In this document: piece by piece, positions 1 to 9,341 of the stretch
Position numbering within the stretch: the stretch's first letter is position 1
How the letters are laid out: every line of letters begins with the position of its first letter
Assembly: GCF_031127875.1 (NCBI RefSeq)
Contig: NZ_JARXIA010000003.1
Coordinates: forward strand, 62,001-126,000
Length of the DNA: 64,000 nt
Reading direction: 5' to 3'
Source of the DNA: Pelagicoccus sp. SDUM812005
GTDB lineage: Bacteria; Verrucomicrobiota; Verrucomicrobiia; Opitutales; Opitutaceae
The notes under the pieces: model-generated
Told to the model about the DNA's origin: nothing
Databases searched by the model: none
What the model saw: the letters and a program-made list of their open reading frames with translations, nothing else
Program-made: the position numbers and the translations under genes

Positions 1-108
1 GATTCCGTGGCGGCGAGCTTGATCCTGCAGGACTACTTGAACCAGAACGTCGAGCTGCCGGAGTACGATCCCTACGCGGAATACGAGGACGAGGGCGGCT
101 ACCGGTGA
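1..108 (+). CDS. 3' end of an unidentified protein (partial)
   Basis: An open frame enters from the left edge and ends at TGA 106-108, giving the last 35 residues. The tail is acidic and rich in Tyr and Glu (...PYAEYEDEGGYR). The stretch DSVAASLIL faintly recalls the C-terminal helix of SpoU/TrmH-type RNA methyltransferases (NVSVAA...). That would suit a neighbour of truA, but the fragment is too short to assign. It overlaps the truA start by four bases (GTGA), so the two genes are probably one operon with coupled translation. Confidence 0.6.
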   Translation, partial: DSVAASLILQDYLNQNVELPEYDPYAEYEDEGGYR

Positions 109-845
109 GGTGGAAGTGCACGTGTTCGTATGACGGAAGCAACTACGCCGGATGGCAGAAGCAGCAGGGCCAGCTTTCCGTGCAGCAGGTTATCGAGGAG
201 GTGCTGGAAAAGCTCTTCAAGGAGCCTGCTTTGATCCAGGGAAGCGGTCGCACGGATGCCGGCGTGCACGCTTACGAGCAAGTATTCCATTTCGATCGGG
301 AGTGGAGGCATGGAGGGGAAAGCCTGGTAAAGGCCCTGCATGCCCTTTTGCCGAAGTCAATTCGCGTGGAGTCGGCGGTGCCGGTGGGCGACGATTTCCA
401 TTCCCGCTTTTCCGCGGTGTCCAAGCGTTACGTTTACCGCCTGAAACTCGGCGAAGCGGATCCTTTCCAGTGGCCCTACTGTTGGCCCGTGCCCGCATTG
501 CTGGACTTGAACCTCTTGCACGAGGCGATGCGAAAGCTGGTAGGGAAGCACGACTTTGCGGCCTTCGCGGCCAATCGCGGCAACGGCCTCGAGTACGAAA
601 GCACCGTGCGACATATCACGGAGGCGAAAGTGAGCCAGGAGTGGGAGTTCGTGGACCTCTCCTTTCGGGCTGACGGCTTTATGTATAAGATGGTCAGGAG
701 CTTAGCGGGTACGGTGGTTAACGTGGGCCTTGGGCGACTGTCGCTTGAGGAAGTCGATGGCCTGCTGGAGTCGAAAACGCGCACGCCGCTCGTGCAGGCG
801 GCGCCGGCCAAGGGGCTCTACCTCGCGAAGGTATTTTATAGCTAG
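105..845 (+). CDS. truA: tRNA pseudouridine synthase A
   Basis: Converts uridines 38-40 in the tRNA anticodon stem-loop to pseudouridine in the cytoplasm. The protein has 246 residues, normal for TruA. The family signature GSGRTDAGVHA is present, with the catalytic aspartate at residue 51. Other conserved blocks follow, such as KRYVYRL and the C-terminal FRADGFMYKMVRSLAGTVVNVG. The start is GTG 105, overlapping the upstream stop codon by four bases, which implies co-translation with the truncated upstream gene. Nothing unusual is seen inside the protein. Confidence 0.96.
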   Translation: MRWKCTCSYDGSNYAGWQKQQGQLSVQQVIEEVLEKLFKEPALIQGSGRTDAGVHAYEQVFHFDREWRHGGESLVKALHALLPKSIRVESAVPVGDDFHSRFSAVSKRYVYRLKLGEADPFQWPYCWPVPALLDLNLLHEAMRKLVGKHDFAAFAANRGNGLEYESTVRHITEAKVSQEWEFVDLSFRADGFMYKMVRSLAGTVVNVGLGRLSLEEVDGLLESKTRTPLVQAAPAKGLYLAKVFYS

Positions 846-914
846 GTTGCAGATTGTTGCTGAATTAGGTTTATCGATTGAGTTAGGACATAATTTGCGA
901 CATTAAAGTTTCGC

Positions 915-1787
915 ATGCTGGAATTTTGGCCAAACGAAGCTCGGTCGGACCTGTCTGTTTCTTTTCAAGAATTTGATGGAAAGGAACTTAGGGACTCCTT
1001 GCACGAGCATGAAAGCTACGAGCTCTGTTTCATTTGGCGCGGCAGCGGAAACTGGCAAATGGGGGCGGCTTCCGGCGATTTTGCGGCAGGGAGTTTGGTG
1101 CTATGTCCTCCACGGGTCCTACATGCTTGGCGTAGCGGACAGAGGGGGAGGGAAGGGACGCCTTGCTCGGGGATGGTATTGCGATTCAAGCGCGAAACCC
1201 TGCCTCCTCAGCTTCTGAAACTGCCGGAAATGGCGGCCTTGGCGACGCTGCGAAAGGCATTCGAGAAGCCCTTGGTTTTCGAGGTTTCGGACCGCGAGCG
1301 TCTGCGCTCCCGGCTGCGTTCGGTGGATCGCGCCCAAGGCGCCTTGAGGCTGGCCCGCTTCTATGTGGCCCTGGAGTTGGTTGCAGGCTTTAGGTATTTT
1401 GAAGTTGTTGATAAACAAGTGGAAAGGGGAGGCTTTAGTCCTCGCGACCTCGCTCGAGTGGAGGAGTTGAAGCGCTTTATGCAGGAGCGCTTCTCGGGGG
1501 AAGTGAGCCGTGGGGAAGCCGCGCGATTGGTGGGTTTGGAGGAGGCGGCGTTCTCCCGTTTTTTTCGCAAGGCGATGGGCACGACTTTTGTGGATTACCT
1601 GTCCAGTTTGCGGGTGCGGCGGGCGGCGGCGCTTTTGGGAAATCGCCGCGACCTTTCCTTGGACGAGGTGGCGGCCCAGAGCGGATTTGGCAGCCTGGCT
1701 TCCCTGCATCGGCAGTTCAAGAAACGGCTGGGAACGACTCCGGATTCCTACCGCAAGGCGGCGAATTCCGAAATCCTGGCCCCGTAG
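915..1787 (+). CDS. AraC-family transcriptional regulator
   Basis: A 290-residue AraC-type regulator. The N-terminal half (about 1-100) looks like a cupin sensor domain, with the spaced HEHESYELCFIWRGSG motif and a PPRVLHAW segment. The C-terminal third (about 190-285) is the double helix-turn-helix domain. It contains EAARLVGLEEAAFSRFFRKAMGTTFVDYL and the second recognition unit LDEVAAQSGFGSLASLHRQFKKRLGTTP. The ligand and target genes are unknown. It stands 86 bases upstream of leuC in the same direction, but I see no evidence that it regulates leucine synthesis. An AraC protein acting on a sugar or aromatic pathway elsewhere is equally likely. Confidence 0.88.
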   Translation: MLEFWPNEARSDLSVSFQEFDGKELRDSLHEHESYELCFIWRGSGNWQMGAASGDFAAGSLVLCPPRVLHAWRSGQRGREGTPCSGMVLRFKRETLPPQLLKLPEMAALATLRKAFEKPLVFEVSDRERLRSRLRSVDRAQGALRLARFYVALELVAGFRYFEVVDKQVERGGFSPRDLARVEELKRFMQERFSGEVSRGEAARLVGLEEAAFSRFFRKAMGTTFVDYLSSLRVRRAAALLGNRRDLSLDEVAAQSGFGSLASLHRQFKKRLGTTPDSYRKAANSEILAP

Positions 1788-1873
1788 CTGCGAATCGCGG
1801 ATTGTAGTTGCCGAAAGGGCGAAGCGTTTCGATTTTGTTCGGCCTCTAATTTCACAGTTAACCCTCACATATT

Positions 1874-3298
1874 ATGGGAAAATCATTATTCGAAAAAGTT
1901 TGGGACGCGCACACGGTGCGGACCTTGTCCAACGGTCAGACGCAGCTCTTGATCGGCACCCACCTCTTGCACGAGGTCACTAGCCCGCAGGCTTTCGGCA
2001 TGCTGCGCGACCTTGATTTGAAGGTTGCCTACCCGCATCGCACCTTCGCGACGGTCGACCACATCGTACCGACCGACTCCCGCGTGGAGCCCTTCGCGGA
2101 TCCGCTCGCGGACGCCATGATCAACGAGCTCCGCAAGAACTGCGCGGAGACAGGCGTGACTTTCTTCGACATGAACACCGGCAAGCAGGGCATCGTGCAC
2201 GTGGTCGGCCCGGAGCAGGGCATCACCCAGCCCGGCACGACGATCGCTTGCGGCGATTCGCACACCTCGACGCACGGCGCTTTTGGCGCGATCGCTTTCG
2301 GTATCGGCACCACGCAGATCCGCGACTTGCTCGCGACGCAGACCATGGCCCTCACGCAGCTGAAGGTGCGTAAGGTCGAAGTGAACGGCTCGCTTCGTCC
2401 AGGAGTTTACGCGAAGGACGTGATCCTGCACATCATCCGCAAGCTCGGCGTGAACGGCGGAACGGGATTCGCTTACGAGTACGCGGGCGAAGTCTTCGAA
2501 AACTTCTCCATGGAAGAGCGCATGACGGTTTGTAACATGTCCATCGAAGGCGGCGCTCGCGTGGGTTATATCAATCCCGACGAGAAGACCTTCGAGTACC
2601 TGAAGGGACGTCCTTACTCGCCAAAGGGCGAGGAGTGGGAAGCAGCGGTCGAAAACTGGAAGTCGTTCGCGTCGGATCCGGATTGCGAATACGACGACGT
2701 TGTCGTTATCGACGCAGCGGACATCGCTCCCACGGTTACTTGGGGCATCAATCCAGCGCAGGCGATCACCATCGAGGAGAGCATCCCGACGGTCGACAGC
2801 GTGAAGGAGTCCGAGAAGGCCATCACTGCAGAAGCGCTCGAGTACATGAAGCTCGAAGGCGGCGCCCCGATCAAGGGGACCAAGGTGGACGTTTGTTTCG
2901 TCGGGTCTTGTACAAATGGACGTTTGTCCGACTTCGAGGAAGTCGCGAAGTACTTGAAGGGCCACAAGGTCGCTCCGGGCGTCAAGGCGATCGCGGTTCC
3001 CGGTTCCCAGATCGTCGACGCGATCTGCAAGGAAAAGGGGATCGACGCGATCTACCGCGAGGCAGGTTTCGAATGGCGCGAGGCAGGTTGCTCGATGTGC
3101 TTGGCCATGAATCCTGACAAGCTGATCGGCGACCAGCTCAGCGCGAGCTCGTCGAACCGTAACTTCAAGGGCCGCCAAGGTAGCCCCACGGGCCGTACCG
3201 TTTTGATGAGCCCAGTGATGGTGGCTGCCGCTGCGATCCGCGGCGAGATCAGCGACTCCCGCGAGGTGTTCGATATCCGTGAAACCGCAAACGCGTAA
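1874..3298 (+). CDS. leuC: 3-isopropylmalate dehydratase large subunit
   Basis: Large subunit of isopropylmalate isomerase, which interconverts 2- and 3-isopropylmalate in leucine biosynthesis. The protein has 474 residues, the usual LeuC length. Aconitase-family blocks are visible: [27 protein letters not shown], and the cysteines that ligate the [4Fe-4S] cluster in [14 protein letters not shown] and [10 protein letters not shown]. The C terminus has [12 protein letters not shown], which binds substrate. The ATG at 1874 has no obvious Shine-Dalgarno sequence. leuD follows after 21 bases and supplies the small swivel subunit, so the pair forms a standard leuCD operon. Confidence 0.98.
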   Translation: MGKSLFEKVWDAHTVRTLSNGQTQLLIGTHLLHEVTSPQAFGMLRDLDLKVAYPHRTFATVDHIVPTDSRVEPFADPLADAMINELRKNCAETGVTFFDMNTGKQGIVHVVGPEQGITQPGTTIACGDSHTSTHGAFGAIAFGIGTTQIRDLLATQTMALTQLKVRKVEVNGSLRPGVYAKDVILHIIRKLGVNGGTGFAYEYAGEVFENFSMEERMTVCNMSIEGGARVGYINPDEKTFEYLKGRPYSPKGEEWEAAVENWKSFASDPDCEYDDVVVIDAADIAPTVTWGINPAQAITIEESIPTVDSVKESEKAITAEALEYMKLEGGAPIKGTKVDVCFVGSCTNGRLSDFEEVAKYLKGHKVAPGVKAIAVPGSQIVDAICKEKGIDAIYREAGFEWREAGCSMCLAMNPDKLIGDQLSASSSNRNFKGRQGSPTGRTVLMSPVMVAAAAIRGEISDSREVFDIRETANA

Positions 3299-3319
3299 CC
3301 GCAAAGGAACTACACAGAA

Positions 3320-3922
3320 ATGGCTTTAGAAAAAATCACACAAGTAACCGGTCGCGGCGTAACCGTAGCGGGCGACGAAATCGATACTGACCGCATCATT
3401 CCTGCGCGCTTTATGAAGTGCGTGACTTTCGACAGCATGGGAGAGTACCTCTTCTATGACGTCCGCAAGAACGAGGATGGCAGCGACAAGAAGCACCCGC
3501 TCAACGAAGAGCGTTTTCAGGGAGCGAGCATCTTGCTCTCCGGCGCCAACTTCGGTTGCGGAAGCTCCCGCGAGCATGCTCCCCAAGCGATCTACCGCTA
3601 CGGTTTCCGTGGCATCATCGCCGAGAGCTACGCGGAAATCTTCTTCGGCAATTGCACGACGCTCGGCATCCCTTGCTTCATCGCGACCAAGGAAGATATC
3701 GCCAAGATCTCGGCTGCGGTCGACGCGGACCCGAGCTTGGAAATCACGCTCGACGTGGAGAACGAGAAGATCGTTTTTGGCGACCAAAGCGTGACGGCGG
3801 TTATCCGCGAGACAGCCAAGAAGGCGCTGGTCGCTGGCAAGTGGGACATGATCGGCGAGCTGAAGGAAGCGGAGGCGGAGATAGCCGCTGTCGCTGCCAA
3901 GCTCCCTTACATGGCCAAGTAG
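3320..3922 (+). CDS. leuD: 3-isopropylmalate dehydratase small subunit
   Basis: Swivel-domain subunit that joins LeuC to form the active isopropylmalate isomerase. It has 200 residues, typical for bacterial LeuD. Diagnostic segments are DEIDTDRIIPARFMKCVTF near the N terminus and GANFGCGSSREHAPQAI around residues 75-91, which form the active-site loop. The C-terminal 30 residues are helical and Ala/Glu-rich. A strong intrinsic terminator 32 bases after the stop codon closes the leuCD unit. Confidence 0.97.
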   Translation: MALEKITQVTGRGVTVAGDEIDTDRIIPARFMKCVTFDSMGEYLFYDVRKNEDGSDKKHPLNEERFQGASILLSGANFGCGSSREHAPQAIYRYGFRGIIAESYAEIFFGNCTTLGIPCFIATKEDIAKISAAVDADPSLEITLDVENEKIVFGDQSVTAVIRETAKKALVAGKWDMIGELKEAEAEIAAVAAKLPYMAK

Positions 3923-3953
3923 GCTGGGATCGCATTTCCTGATTTTCCGTACA

Positions 3954-3985
3954 GGTCCGAGGGCAGACGCCCTCGGGCCTTTTTT
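3954..3985 (+). terminator. Intrinsic terminator of leuCD
   Basis: An 11-bp stem with one G-T-type mismatch position (GGTCCGAGGGC / GCCCTCGGGCC), a four-base loop AGAC and a run of six T. It lies directly downstream of leuD. Confidence 0.9.
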
Positions 3986-4112
3986 CGTTTCGCATTCGTG
4001 GGCGGAAGGGGCGGCTTGCCGGCCGCGTTTTTCTGTTGAACATGCGCTGCGCATTGGAGTCTTTTGTTTGCGCAGCGGAAGTCTGCTGCATCCCTTATTC
4101 GTTTCGACGCTT

Positions 4113-4670
4113 ATGCCTGATATCCTCAAAGACGCCGGGATTTTTATATTTCCTCTCTTAGCTTGTTCCCTGGTGGGCGTTTTCGTGATCTGCGAACGCC
4201 TCTTTTCGCTGCGCCGCAGCGCGATCCTGCCCGACGAGCTTCTCAACGAAGCGACGGAAGGGCGCCGCGGGGCCGGCGAGCACAGTTCCGCCTTTGGTCG
4301 CATCCTTCGCTATTGGCACAAGCACGAAGCCGACATGGGGGCCGTGAGGGCCTACGCTCGCCTGGAGGTGAACCGCATGGAGCGGGGTCTGGTCTTTTTG
4401 GACATCGTGGTCGGGGCGGCGCCGCTGCTCGGCTTGTTGGGCACGGTGACGGGCTTGGTCACGGTGTTCGGCAACGTGTCCTTGGATACGGGCTTGCCGG
4501 AACCGGCTTTGTTTACGAAGGGGATCGCCATGGCGATGACCACGACGGTGCTGGGCTTGACAGTTGCGATCCCTTGCTTGATCGCGAACAGCTACTTCCA
4601 GCGCCGGGTGGAGACCTTTGCGGTGCAGATCGAGTCGCTGCTTGAGCAGCTGGGCCTGAAGGACTCATGA
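4113..4670 (+). CDS. exbB: MotA/TolQ/ExbB proton-channel family protein
   Basis: Inner-membrane proton-channel subunit that would form an energy-transducing complex with the ExbD/TolR protein encoded next. From the ATG at 4113 the protein has 185 residues; an upstream in-frame TTG at 4068 would add 15 residues with no sign of conservation. Three membrane segments are visible at about 8-28, 94-118 and 136-160. The conserved TolQ/ExbB core GAAPLLGLLGTVTGLVTVFG lies in the second, and KGIAMAMTTTVLGLTVAIPCLI leads into the third. The gene overlaps exbD by ATGA. No TonB gene is adjacent, so the client process (TonB receptor energisation or Tol-Pal) cannot be read from context. Confidence 0.9.
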   Translation: MPDILKDAGIFIFPLLACSLVGVFVICERLFSLRRSAILPDELLNEATEGRRGAGEHSSAFGRILRYWHKHEADMGAVRAYARLEVNRMERGLVFLDIVVGAAPLLGLLGTVTGLVTVFGNVSLDTGLPEPALFTKGIAMAMTTTVLGLTVAIPCLIANSYFQRRVETFAVQIESLLEQLGLKDS

Positions 4671-5065
4671 GCGGTCTGCTGACACGAAAGCGTTCCAAGC
4701 CGACGATCAACGTCGTGCCTTTGATGGACGTGCTCACGATCCTGATCTTTTTCTTTTTGGTGAGCATGCAGTTCAAGGAGATGACGACCTTGAACCTGAC
4801 CCTGCCGAGCATCGAGTCGGCCGGTAAGAACGAGTTTCCCGACAAGATCCAGATCAGCATCGACGAGGACGGGGTGATCTATCTGGAGACCAAGCCGGTG
4901 GAGGTGGCGGAGCTGAAGGCGGTGATCTCTCAGCTTTCGGACTTGAGCAACGATATCCCGGTCTTGATCCGCGCCCATAATTTGACCCCGCTCGAAACGG
5001 TGACGGACGTGATGGACGCTTGTCGCCTGAACGGCTTGAGCAAGATCCGGCTGCAGTCGCGCTAG
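4667..5065 (+). CDS. exbD: ExbD/TolR family protein
   Basis: Partner of the preceding ExbB-like channel. It has 132 residues, with a short basic cytoplasmic N terminus, one membrane segment (about 16-34) and a periplasmic domain ending in SKIRLQSR. The membrane helix carries the invariant aspartate at residue 21 (NVVPLMDVLTILIFFFLVSM), which in the family binds the translocated proton. The ATGA overlap with exbB indicates coupled translation. I cannot tell ExbD from TolR by eye. Confidence 0.9.
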   Translation: MSGLLTRKRSKPTINVVPLMDVLTILIFFFLVSMQFKEMTTLNLTLPSIESAGKNEFPDKIQISIDEDGVIYLETKPVEVAELKAVISQLSDLSNDIPVLIRAHNLTPLETVTDVMDACRLNGLSKIRLQSR

Positions 5066-5223
5066 AAAAGGCGGAGCAAGCGCCGCCGCTGGCTGGCCGA
5101 CTGGATTTTTCGACTTTTTTAGGGTTCCGGTGAAAGGGGCGGGCGATTTGGCCGATAAGGGTAGTGGACCTCGGCGAAAGCTGGGTTCCTCTGGCGTATC
5201 TGGCCAAAATCTTCCCACAAGAA

Positions 5224-5643
5224 ATGAAAATACTCGGTGCATCGGTAGAACGTGAGCTTCCTTATGAAAAGGAATTGGTGCTGCGCTTTATCTCGGCGCC
5301 GGCCTTGATCGTGAATTGGCACCCTTGGATCGAGAAGGTTTCGATCTTCGAGGAGCAGGGCTTGCAGTTTCGCCGCGCCGAAATCGCGGGGGGCGAATCC
5401 GAACTCATCGAGAAGTATTGGGAGGATGAGGAGCGCGACGAGTTTCACTTCCAGGTGGTGCAGGGGCTTTGGTCTGACTTCCGTTACCGCTCGAAGATCA
5501 GCGTGGAAGCCTGCGAAGCGGGAAGCCGCATCTCGTGGCAAGGCCGCTTGATGACCGACGAGCCGGAGGACGAAGACGAGCAGATGGAAGCTTTTTTCGA
5601 GGAAGGGCTCAACGGGCTCGAGGCGTTTTTGGCCGAGCTTTAG
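5224..5643 (+). CDS. Hypothetical SRPBCC-like protein
   Basis: A 139-residue acidic protein counted from ATG 5224; an in-frame GTG at 5164 would add 20 residues without conserved features. The pattern looks like an SRPBCC/START-type ligand pocket: an N-terminal amphipathic strand, ISAPALIVNWHPWIEKVSIFEE, paired strands such as EFHFQVVQGLWSDFRYRSKISVEA, and a long acidic C-terminal helix. The fold call is by impression only. No signal peptide or membrane segment is seen, so it is probably cytoplasmic. It sits between exbBD and tatD with no clear operon partner. Confidence 0.6.
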   Translation: MKILGASVERELPYEKELVLRFISAPALIVNWHPWIEKVSIFEEQGLQFRRAEIAGGESELIEKYWEDEERDEFHFQVVQGLWSDFRYRSKISVEACEAGSRISWQGRLMTDEPEDEDEQMEAFFEEGLNGLEAFLAEL

Positions 5644-5768
5644 GCAGGAAGCCCCAGGCGGTTTTCTCGGAGGGACGCTTTTTTCTGCGGCGCAAGGCCT
5701 AGGCGTCTGGAGCGTTCCGCTTTGCGGGATTGCTCGCGCTTTGGCGGAAAATAGATTTACTCGTTCCA

Positions 5769-6563
5769 ATGAGATATTACGACGCGCATTGCCACCTGCA
5801 GGATGAGCGTCTCGCTGGCTTCCAAGGCGAGATCTTTGCCTTGTACGATCGGCTTGGCGTGGAGGAGGTCGTGGTCAACGGGACGGGGCCGGAGGATTGG
5901 GACGCAGTAGCGGAGATGGCCCGCGATTCGGCCTTGGTGAAACCTTCCTTTGGATTGCATCCGTGGAAGGTGAACGAGGTCGCCACTCACTGGAAACTGA
6001 TCCTCTCGCAACTTTGGGACTACTACCCGGAAGCCGGCGTGGGTGAGATTGGATTGGATCGTTGGATCGAAGGCCACGATTTGGCGAAGCAAGAGCCGGC
6101 GTTCCTTTGGCAATTCGCCCAGGCTCGGGAGCGAGATTTGCCTGTATCCATACATTGCCTACGGGCTTGGGGACGCATGCAAGAGCTTTTGAGCGAGGTG
6201 TCGGCTCCGGAGCGGGGCTTCCTTTTGCATTCCTACGGTGGGCCTGCTGAAATGGTGAAACCCTTCGCGAAGCTGGGCGCTTACTTTTCGATTTCCGGGT
6301 GTTTCGAGCTGGAGAAAAAGGAAAAGCAGCGGGCGGCCTTGCGGGAAATACCCTTGGATCGCTTGCTTATCGAGACCGATGCTCCGGATATGCGCGGGCC
6401 GGAGCGGGAGCGCATGTATCGTTGCGGCCGTGACGAAACTGCGAACCATCCGGCGAACATCGTGCATGTCTACGAGTTCGTGGCCCGACTGTTTGAAATG
6501 CCCTTGGAGGAGCTGGTCGAACAGGTCGAAGCGAACTATCGGACGTTTTTTTGCGGCGACTAG
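5769..6563 (+). CDS. TatD-family metal-dependent hydrolase
   Basis: A 264-residue TIM-barrel metallohydrolase of the TatD DNase family, which cleaves nucleic acid using two metal ions. All expected ligands are visible: His7 and His9 (DAHCHL), Glu93 (GEIGLDR), His129 (SIHCLRAW), His154 (LHSYGG) and Asp204 (LLIETDAPDM). The start is ATG 5769; longer in-frame starts would add residues upstream of the conserved MRYYDAHCHL. It is convergent with the next gene. TatD proteins act in DNA repair or turnover, not in Tat export. Confidence 0.92.
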   Translation: MRYYDAHCHLQDERLAGFQGEIFALYDRLGVEEVVVNGTGPEDWDAVAEMARDSALVKPSFGLHPWKVNEVATHWKLILSQLWDYYPEAGVGEIGLDRWIEGHDLAKQEPAFLWQFAQARERDLPVSIHCLRAWGRMQELLSEVSAPERGFLLHSYGGPAEMVKPFAKLGAYFSISGCFELEKKEKQRAALREIPLDRLLIETDAPDMRGPERERMYRCGRDETANHPANIVHVYEFVARLFEMPLEELVEQVEANYRTFFCGD

Positions 6564-6586
6564 CGTTTGTTCGGTTTTGAAGGGGA

Positions 6587-8335
6587 CTAGTCGATTTGTC
6601 GGGAAACGCGGTAAAGCTGGCTAGGGGTGTGGTAGCTCGTTGACTCCCGTTCCTGTTCGAGGATGGCGAGGCTGCTCCAGTCAAAGTCCATGAAAGCGGT
6701 GGGGATGTTTTGCGTGTTGTTTACTTGCTGGTAGAGAACGGCGGTGAGTTGGAAGAGGCTGGCGGGCAGCTTGCGGGCCGAAAGGGCGCCGTTGCCGACT
6801 CTTGTGGGGGAGGGGGAATCGCTCTCGCTGGTTTCCTGGGCAGCTTCCTTTTGTCCGAGCAAGGCGTGGAAGCTCTTGAGGGTGCCGCCTCCCAAGAGGA
6901 TGGAGTTGCCGTGGTAGGACAAGGCGTAGCGGTTGCTGGTGAGTGTCGTGTCCCAATTGCGATCGAGGTAGAAAATTCCATCCTCTTGGTAGGCGTTGAG
7001 GGAAGTCGCTTGCATCAGCCTTGGGAGTTGGCTGTCGAGGATGGTCGGAAGGCTGCGGTCGGCGGTGAGTTCGAACTTGTATGCGAAATCGAATACAACC
7101 TGCTCCTGTGTTTGGCCGAATTCGTTTTTGCCGGTTCCGAAGTCCACGGTCTGCAGGTAGGTGACGGAAGGGGCGAAGGCTTTGGGCAGCGACGCTTCGA
7201 GGTCGAAGCCGCTGTCGTACTTGATCTTCGATCGAAGGCCGATGTAGGGAAAGGCGGCGAGCGGGGCGGCCTTTAGAAAGGCGTTCTTTATCTCGAGAAG
7301 CGCTTTCCCGGTGTCGATTTCCAAGGATTCATAGGAGTAGATGGGGGTATTCTCAAGCGGTGGAAAATGGGTTTTGTCGCTGGGGACGAGCGTGTTGAGA
7401 AGCGGAATCTCGGAGCTGTATGTGATTCCTGAATACGCGGCCCGATCGCCGGTGAAACGCATAGCCACGGCGAGGGAATCGATGTGGTCGAGTTCGAGGG
7501 CATCGATGAAGGCGTGAGGGGAGAAGCTGGCGGCGATGCCGCCGGAGCGGATCAGGTCCGCGCGTAGGTCCGAGGCGATTCGTTGAAGGGTGGGGGCGCT
7601 GTTGACGAGCAAGGTGATGTCGGCGGCTCCGAGGTGCTTGTCGATTTCGTGTTTCGTGAGGGCGTCGGCGAGGCTGGCGTGCGGGGCGACGGCGTGGGCG
7701 AGCAGTTTTTGGAGCGTTTGCGGGTGGGTGCAGAGGTAGAAGGTTCCGTCCAAGATGGCCCAGCAGAGCGTGCTTGGAGGCAGGTCTGGATCGAGGGCGG
7801 CGAGGGAGGGCGAGAGGATTTGGTAGGGAATGCCGTTCCAGGATTCGTTTTGCCACCCGATCTCGATTCCGGAGGAGGTGGCGGCCTGGAGGGTGATGGC
7901 GTCGAGGGTTTCTAGAAAGTCGGCTTCCTGTCCGTAGAAGTCGGAGAGCAGGGCGTATTCGATGGAAGCGGATGTCTCGCTGGGGGGCGGGAGCGCGGCG
8001 AGGGCGAGCTGGGTTTTGAAGTGTTGGGAGAGGGCCAGCAGGAGCGCCTCGTCGACCTCCGGCTTGTCGCCGGGGAACTCGAAGGACGCGAACGAGCGTT
8101 CCAGGATTTTTCCGATCGCTTGTACGACTTGTACCGATGCTTGGAGTTGCTGGTCGGTGGCGAAGGCGAGTCCGAGCTTGCGAAGGTGGCGAACCGAGAG
8201 GGAGGCGTAGGTGTCGGCGGGCAGCTTGCGGGCCAGCGAGGGGCGTTCGAAGCCGACGAAGTAGGAGTAGAGAAAGTAGCTCGCGGCGAGGAACCCGATG
8301 AGAAGCAGGGTTCCGATGGCGGTCTTCTTTCCCAT
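6587..8335 (-). CDS. Large N-terminally anchored protein of unknown function
   Basis: A 582-residue protein I do not recognise. Residues 6-27 (IGTLLLIGFLAASYFLYSYFVG) form a membrane anchor or uncleaved signal. The rest looks extracytoplasmic, with repeated blocks that open with 'L...LPADTYASLSVRHL', a pattern reminiscent of DUF3352-type exported proteins in which each unit estimates a scalar per strand. Other segments include YALLSDFYGQEADFLETLDAI and a long beta-rich C-terminal half ending in a tail that mentions no catalytic motif. Its stop is 23 bases from the convergent tatD stop. It lies seven bases downstream of the DUF368 gene and is probably co-transcribed with it and the phosphatase gene, which suggests an envelope role. 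Confidence 0.75.
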   Translation of the reverse strand: MGKKTAIGTLLLIGFLAASYFLYSYFVGFERPSLARKLPADTYASLSVRHLRKLGLAFATDQQLQASVQVVQAIGKILERSFASFEFPGDKPEVDEALLLALSQHFKTQLALAALPPPSETSASIEYALLSDFYGQEADFLETLDAITLQAATSSGIEIGWQNESWNGIPYQILSPSLAALDPDLPPSTLCWAILDGTFYLCTHPQTLQKLLAHAVAPHASLADALTKHEIDKHLGAADITLLVNSAPTLQRIASDLRADLIRSGGIAASFSPHAFIDALELDHIDSLAVAMRFTGDRAAYSGITYSSEIPLLNTLVPSDKTHFPPLENTPIYSYESLEIDTGKALLEIKNAFLKAAPLAAFPYIGLRSKIKYDSGFDLEASLPKAFAPSVTYLQTVDFGTGKNEFGQTQEQVVFDFAYKFELTADRSLPTILDSQLPRLMQATSLNAYQEDGIFYLDRNWDTTLTSNRYALSYHGNSILLGGGTLKSFHALLGQKEAAQETSESDSPSPTRVGNGALSARKLPASLFQLTAVLYQQVNNTQNIPTAFMDFDWSSLAILEQERESTSYHTPSQLYRVSRQID

Positions 8336-8342
8336 GCGAGTC

Positions 8343-9305
8343 CTAGTTTTTCTTGGCGGACATTTCCAGCAGGGCGACTGCTACGATCCCGGAGAGGATG
8401 AGGGCGATCGCGATCAAGGTGTGGGTGTCGCTGAAGGAGGGAACGAACCACTGGTAGCCTTGCACGATCTTTTCGCCGTCCTTCAGGACGAACACTCCAA
8501 ACTCGTCAGTGAGGTGGAGTTCGTTTTTCCAGGGCCAGATAATCACGAGCGAGCCGAGGATGAATCCGGTCAGGATGCTGAGCGTGGAGTCGTGGAAGTT
8601 ATGCAGGAGGTAGGAGATTGCTCGGGAGAGAATAATGAATCCGACGACGGCGCCGATGGCGAAGGGGGCGACGATCTGGAGGTTGCTGAGGATCGCCTCG
8701 GAGTCGACGGTGAGAAGGGACTCCGCCATGTTGGGAACCGCTTGCAGCATGACGAGCTGGTAGTTGCCCATGAGGATAAGCACGAAGGATCCGGAAAGGC
8801 CAGGCAGGATCATGCTGCAGATCGCGACCACGCCGCATATGGCGATGTAGTAGAAGGCGGCGTTTTCCTCGGCTGGCTTGAGGAAGGCGAGGGCGAGCGC
8901 TGCCAAGGTTCCCGCTGCGAAGCTCGCGTAGACGGAAAACGAGCGTTGTCGTATGTTTTTGGATACGTAGTAGACGGAGGCCAGTATAAGTCCGAAGAAG
9001 AAGCTCCAGACCAGCACGGGGTGGTGCGTGAAGAGCCAGTCGAGGGCTTTGCCCAACGAGAGCAGGCTAACGAAGACTCCGAGGCCGAGGGGAATGAGGA
9101 AGGCGAGGTTCAGGTGCTTGGCCAATTCGCCGAGCTGGAATTGGCGGGCGAGCTGCAGGGCCTTGAGGTCGAAGGCCTTGAGGCTGTCGATGAATTCTTC
9201 GTAGATGCCGGTCACGAAGGCGATGGTGCCGCCGCTGACGCCCGGGATCACGTTGGCCGCGCCCATGGCGATGCCTTTGAGGAAGAGGATGATGTAGGAG
9301 CCCAT
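8343..9305 (-). CDS. DUF368 polyprenyl-phosphate transporter (PopT type)
   Basis: A 320-residue polytopic membrane protein with about eight hydrophobic segments. The N terminus GIAMGAANVIPGVSGGTIAFVTGIYEEFI is the DUF368 signature. A second copy of the motif type occurs at MILPGLSGSFVLILMGNYQ, consistent with the inverted-repeat architecture of this family. DUF368 members (PopT) have been shown to recycle undecaprenyl phosphate across the cytoplasmic membrane for cell-wall and surface-polymer synthesis. It lies 36 bases downstream of a low-molecular-weight phosphatase gene and seven bases upstream of the anchored protein, so a three-gene envelope operon is likely. Confidence 0.92.
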   Translation of the reverse strand: MGSYIILFLKGIAMGAANVIPGVSGGTIAFVTGIYEEFIDSLKAFDLKALQLARQFQLGELAKHLNLAFLIPLGLGVFVSLLSLGKALDWLFTHHPVLVWSFFFGLILASVYYVSKNIRQRSFSVYASFAAGTLAALALAFLKPAEENAAFYYIAICGVVAICSMILPGLSGSFVLILMGNYQLVMLQAVPNMAESLLTVDSEAILSNLQIVAPFAIGAVVGFIILSRAISYLLHNFHDSTLSILTGFILGSLVIIWPWKNELHLTDEFGVFVLKDGEKIVQGYQWFVPSFSDTHTLIAIALILSGIVAVALLEMSAKKN

Positions 9306-9341
9306 TGCTGAGTTGGTTCGCGGTGGCGGGAAGGTGGCTCG

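Noticed and set aside
1886-3304. Long open frame opposite leuC (472 residues)
   Set aside because: Antisense shadow created by high G+C codon use in leuC; no motifs, repeated Arg/Asp-rich sequence, and the leuC frame is unmistakable.
5164-5223. Longer start for the SRPBCC-like protein (GTG 5164)
   Set aside because: The extra 20 residues have no pattern; ATG 5224 fits the expected domain start.
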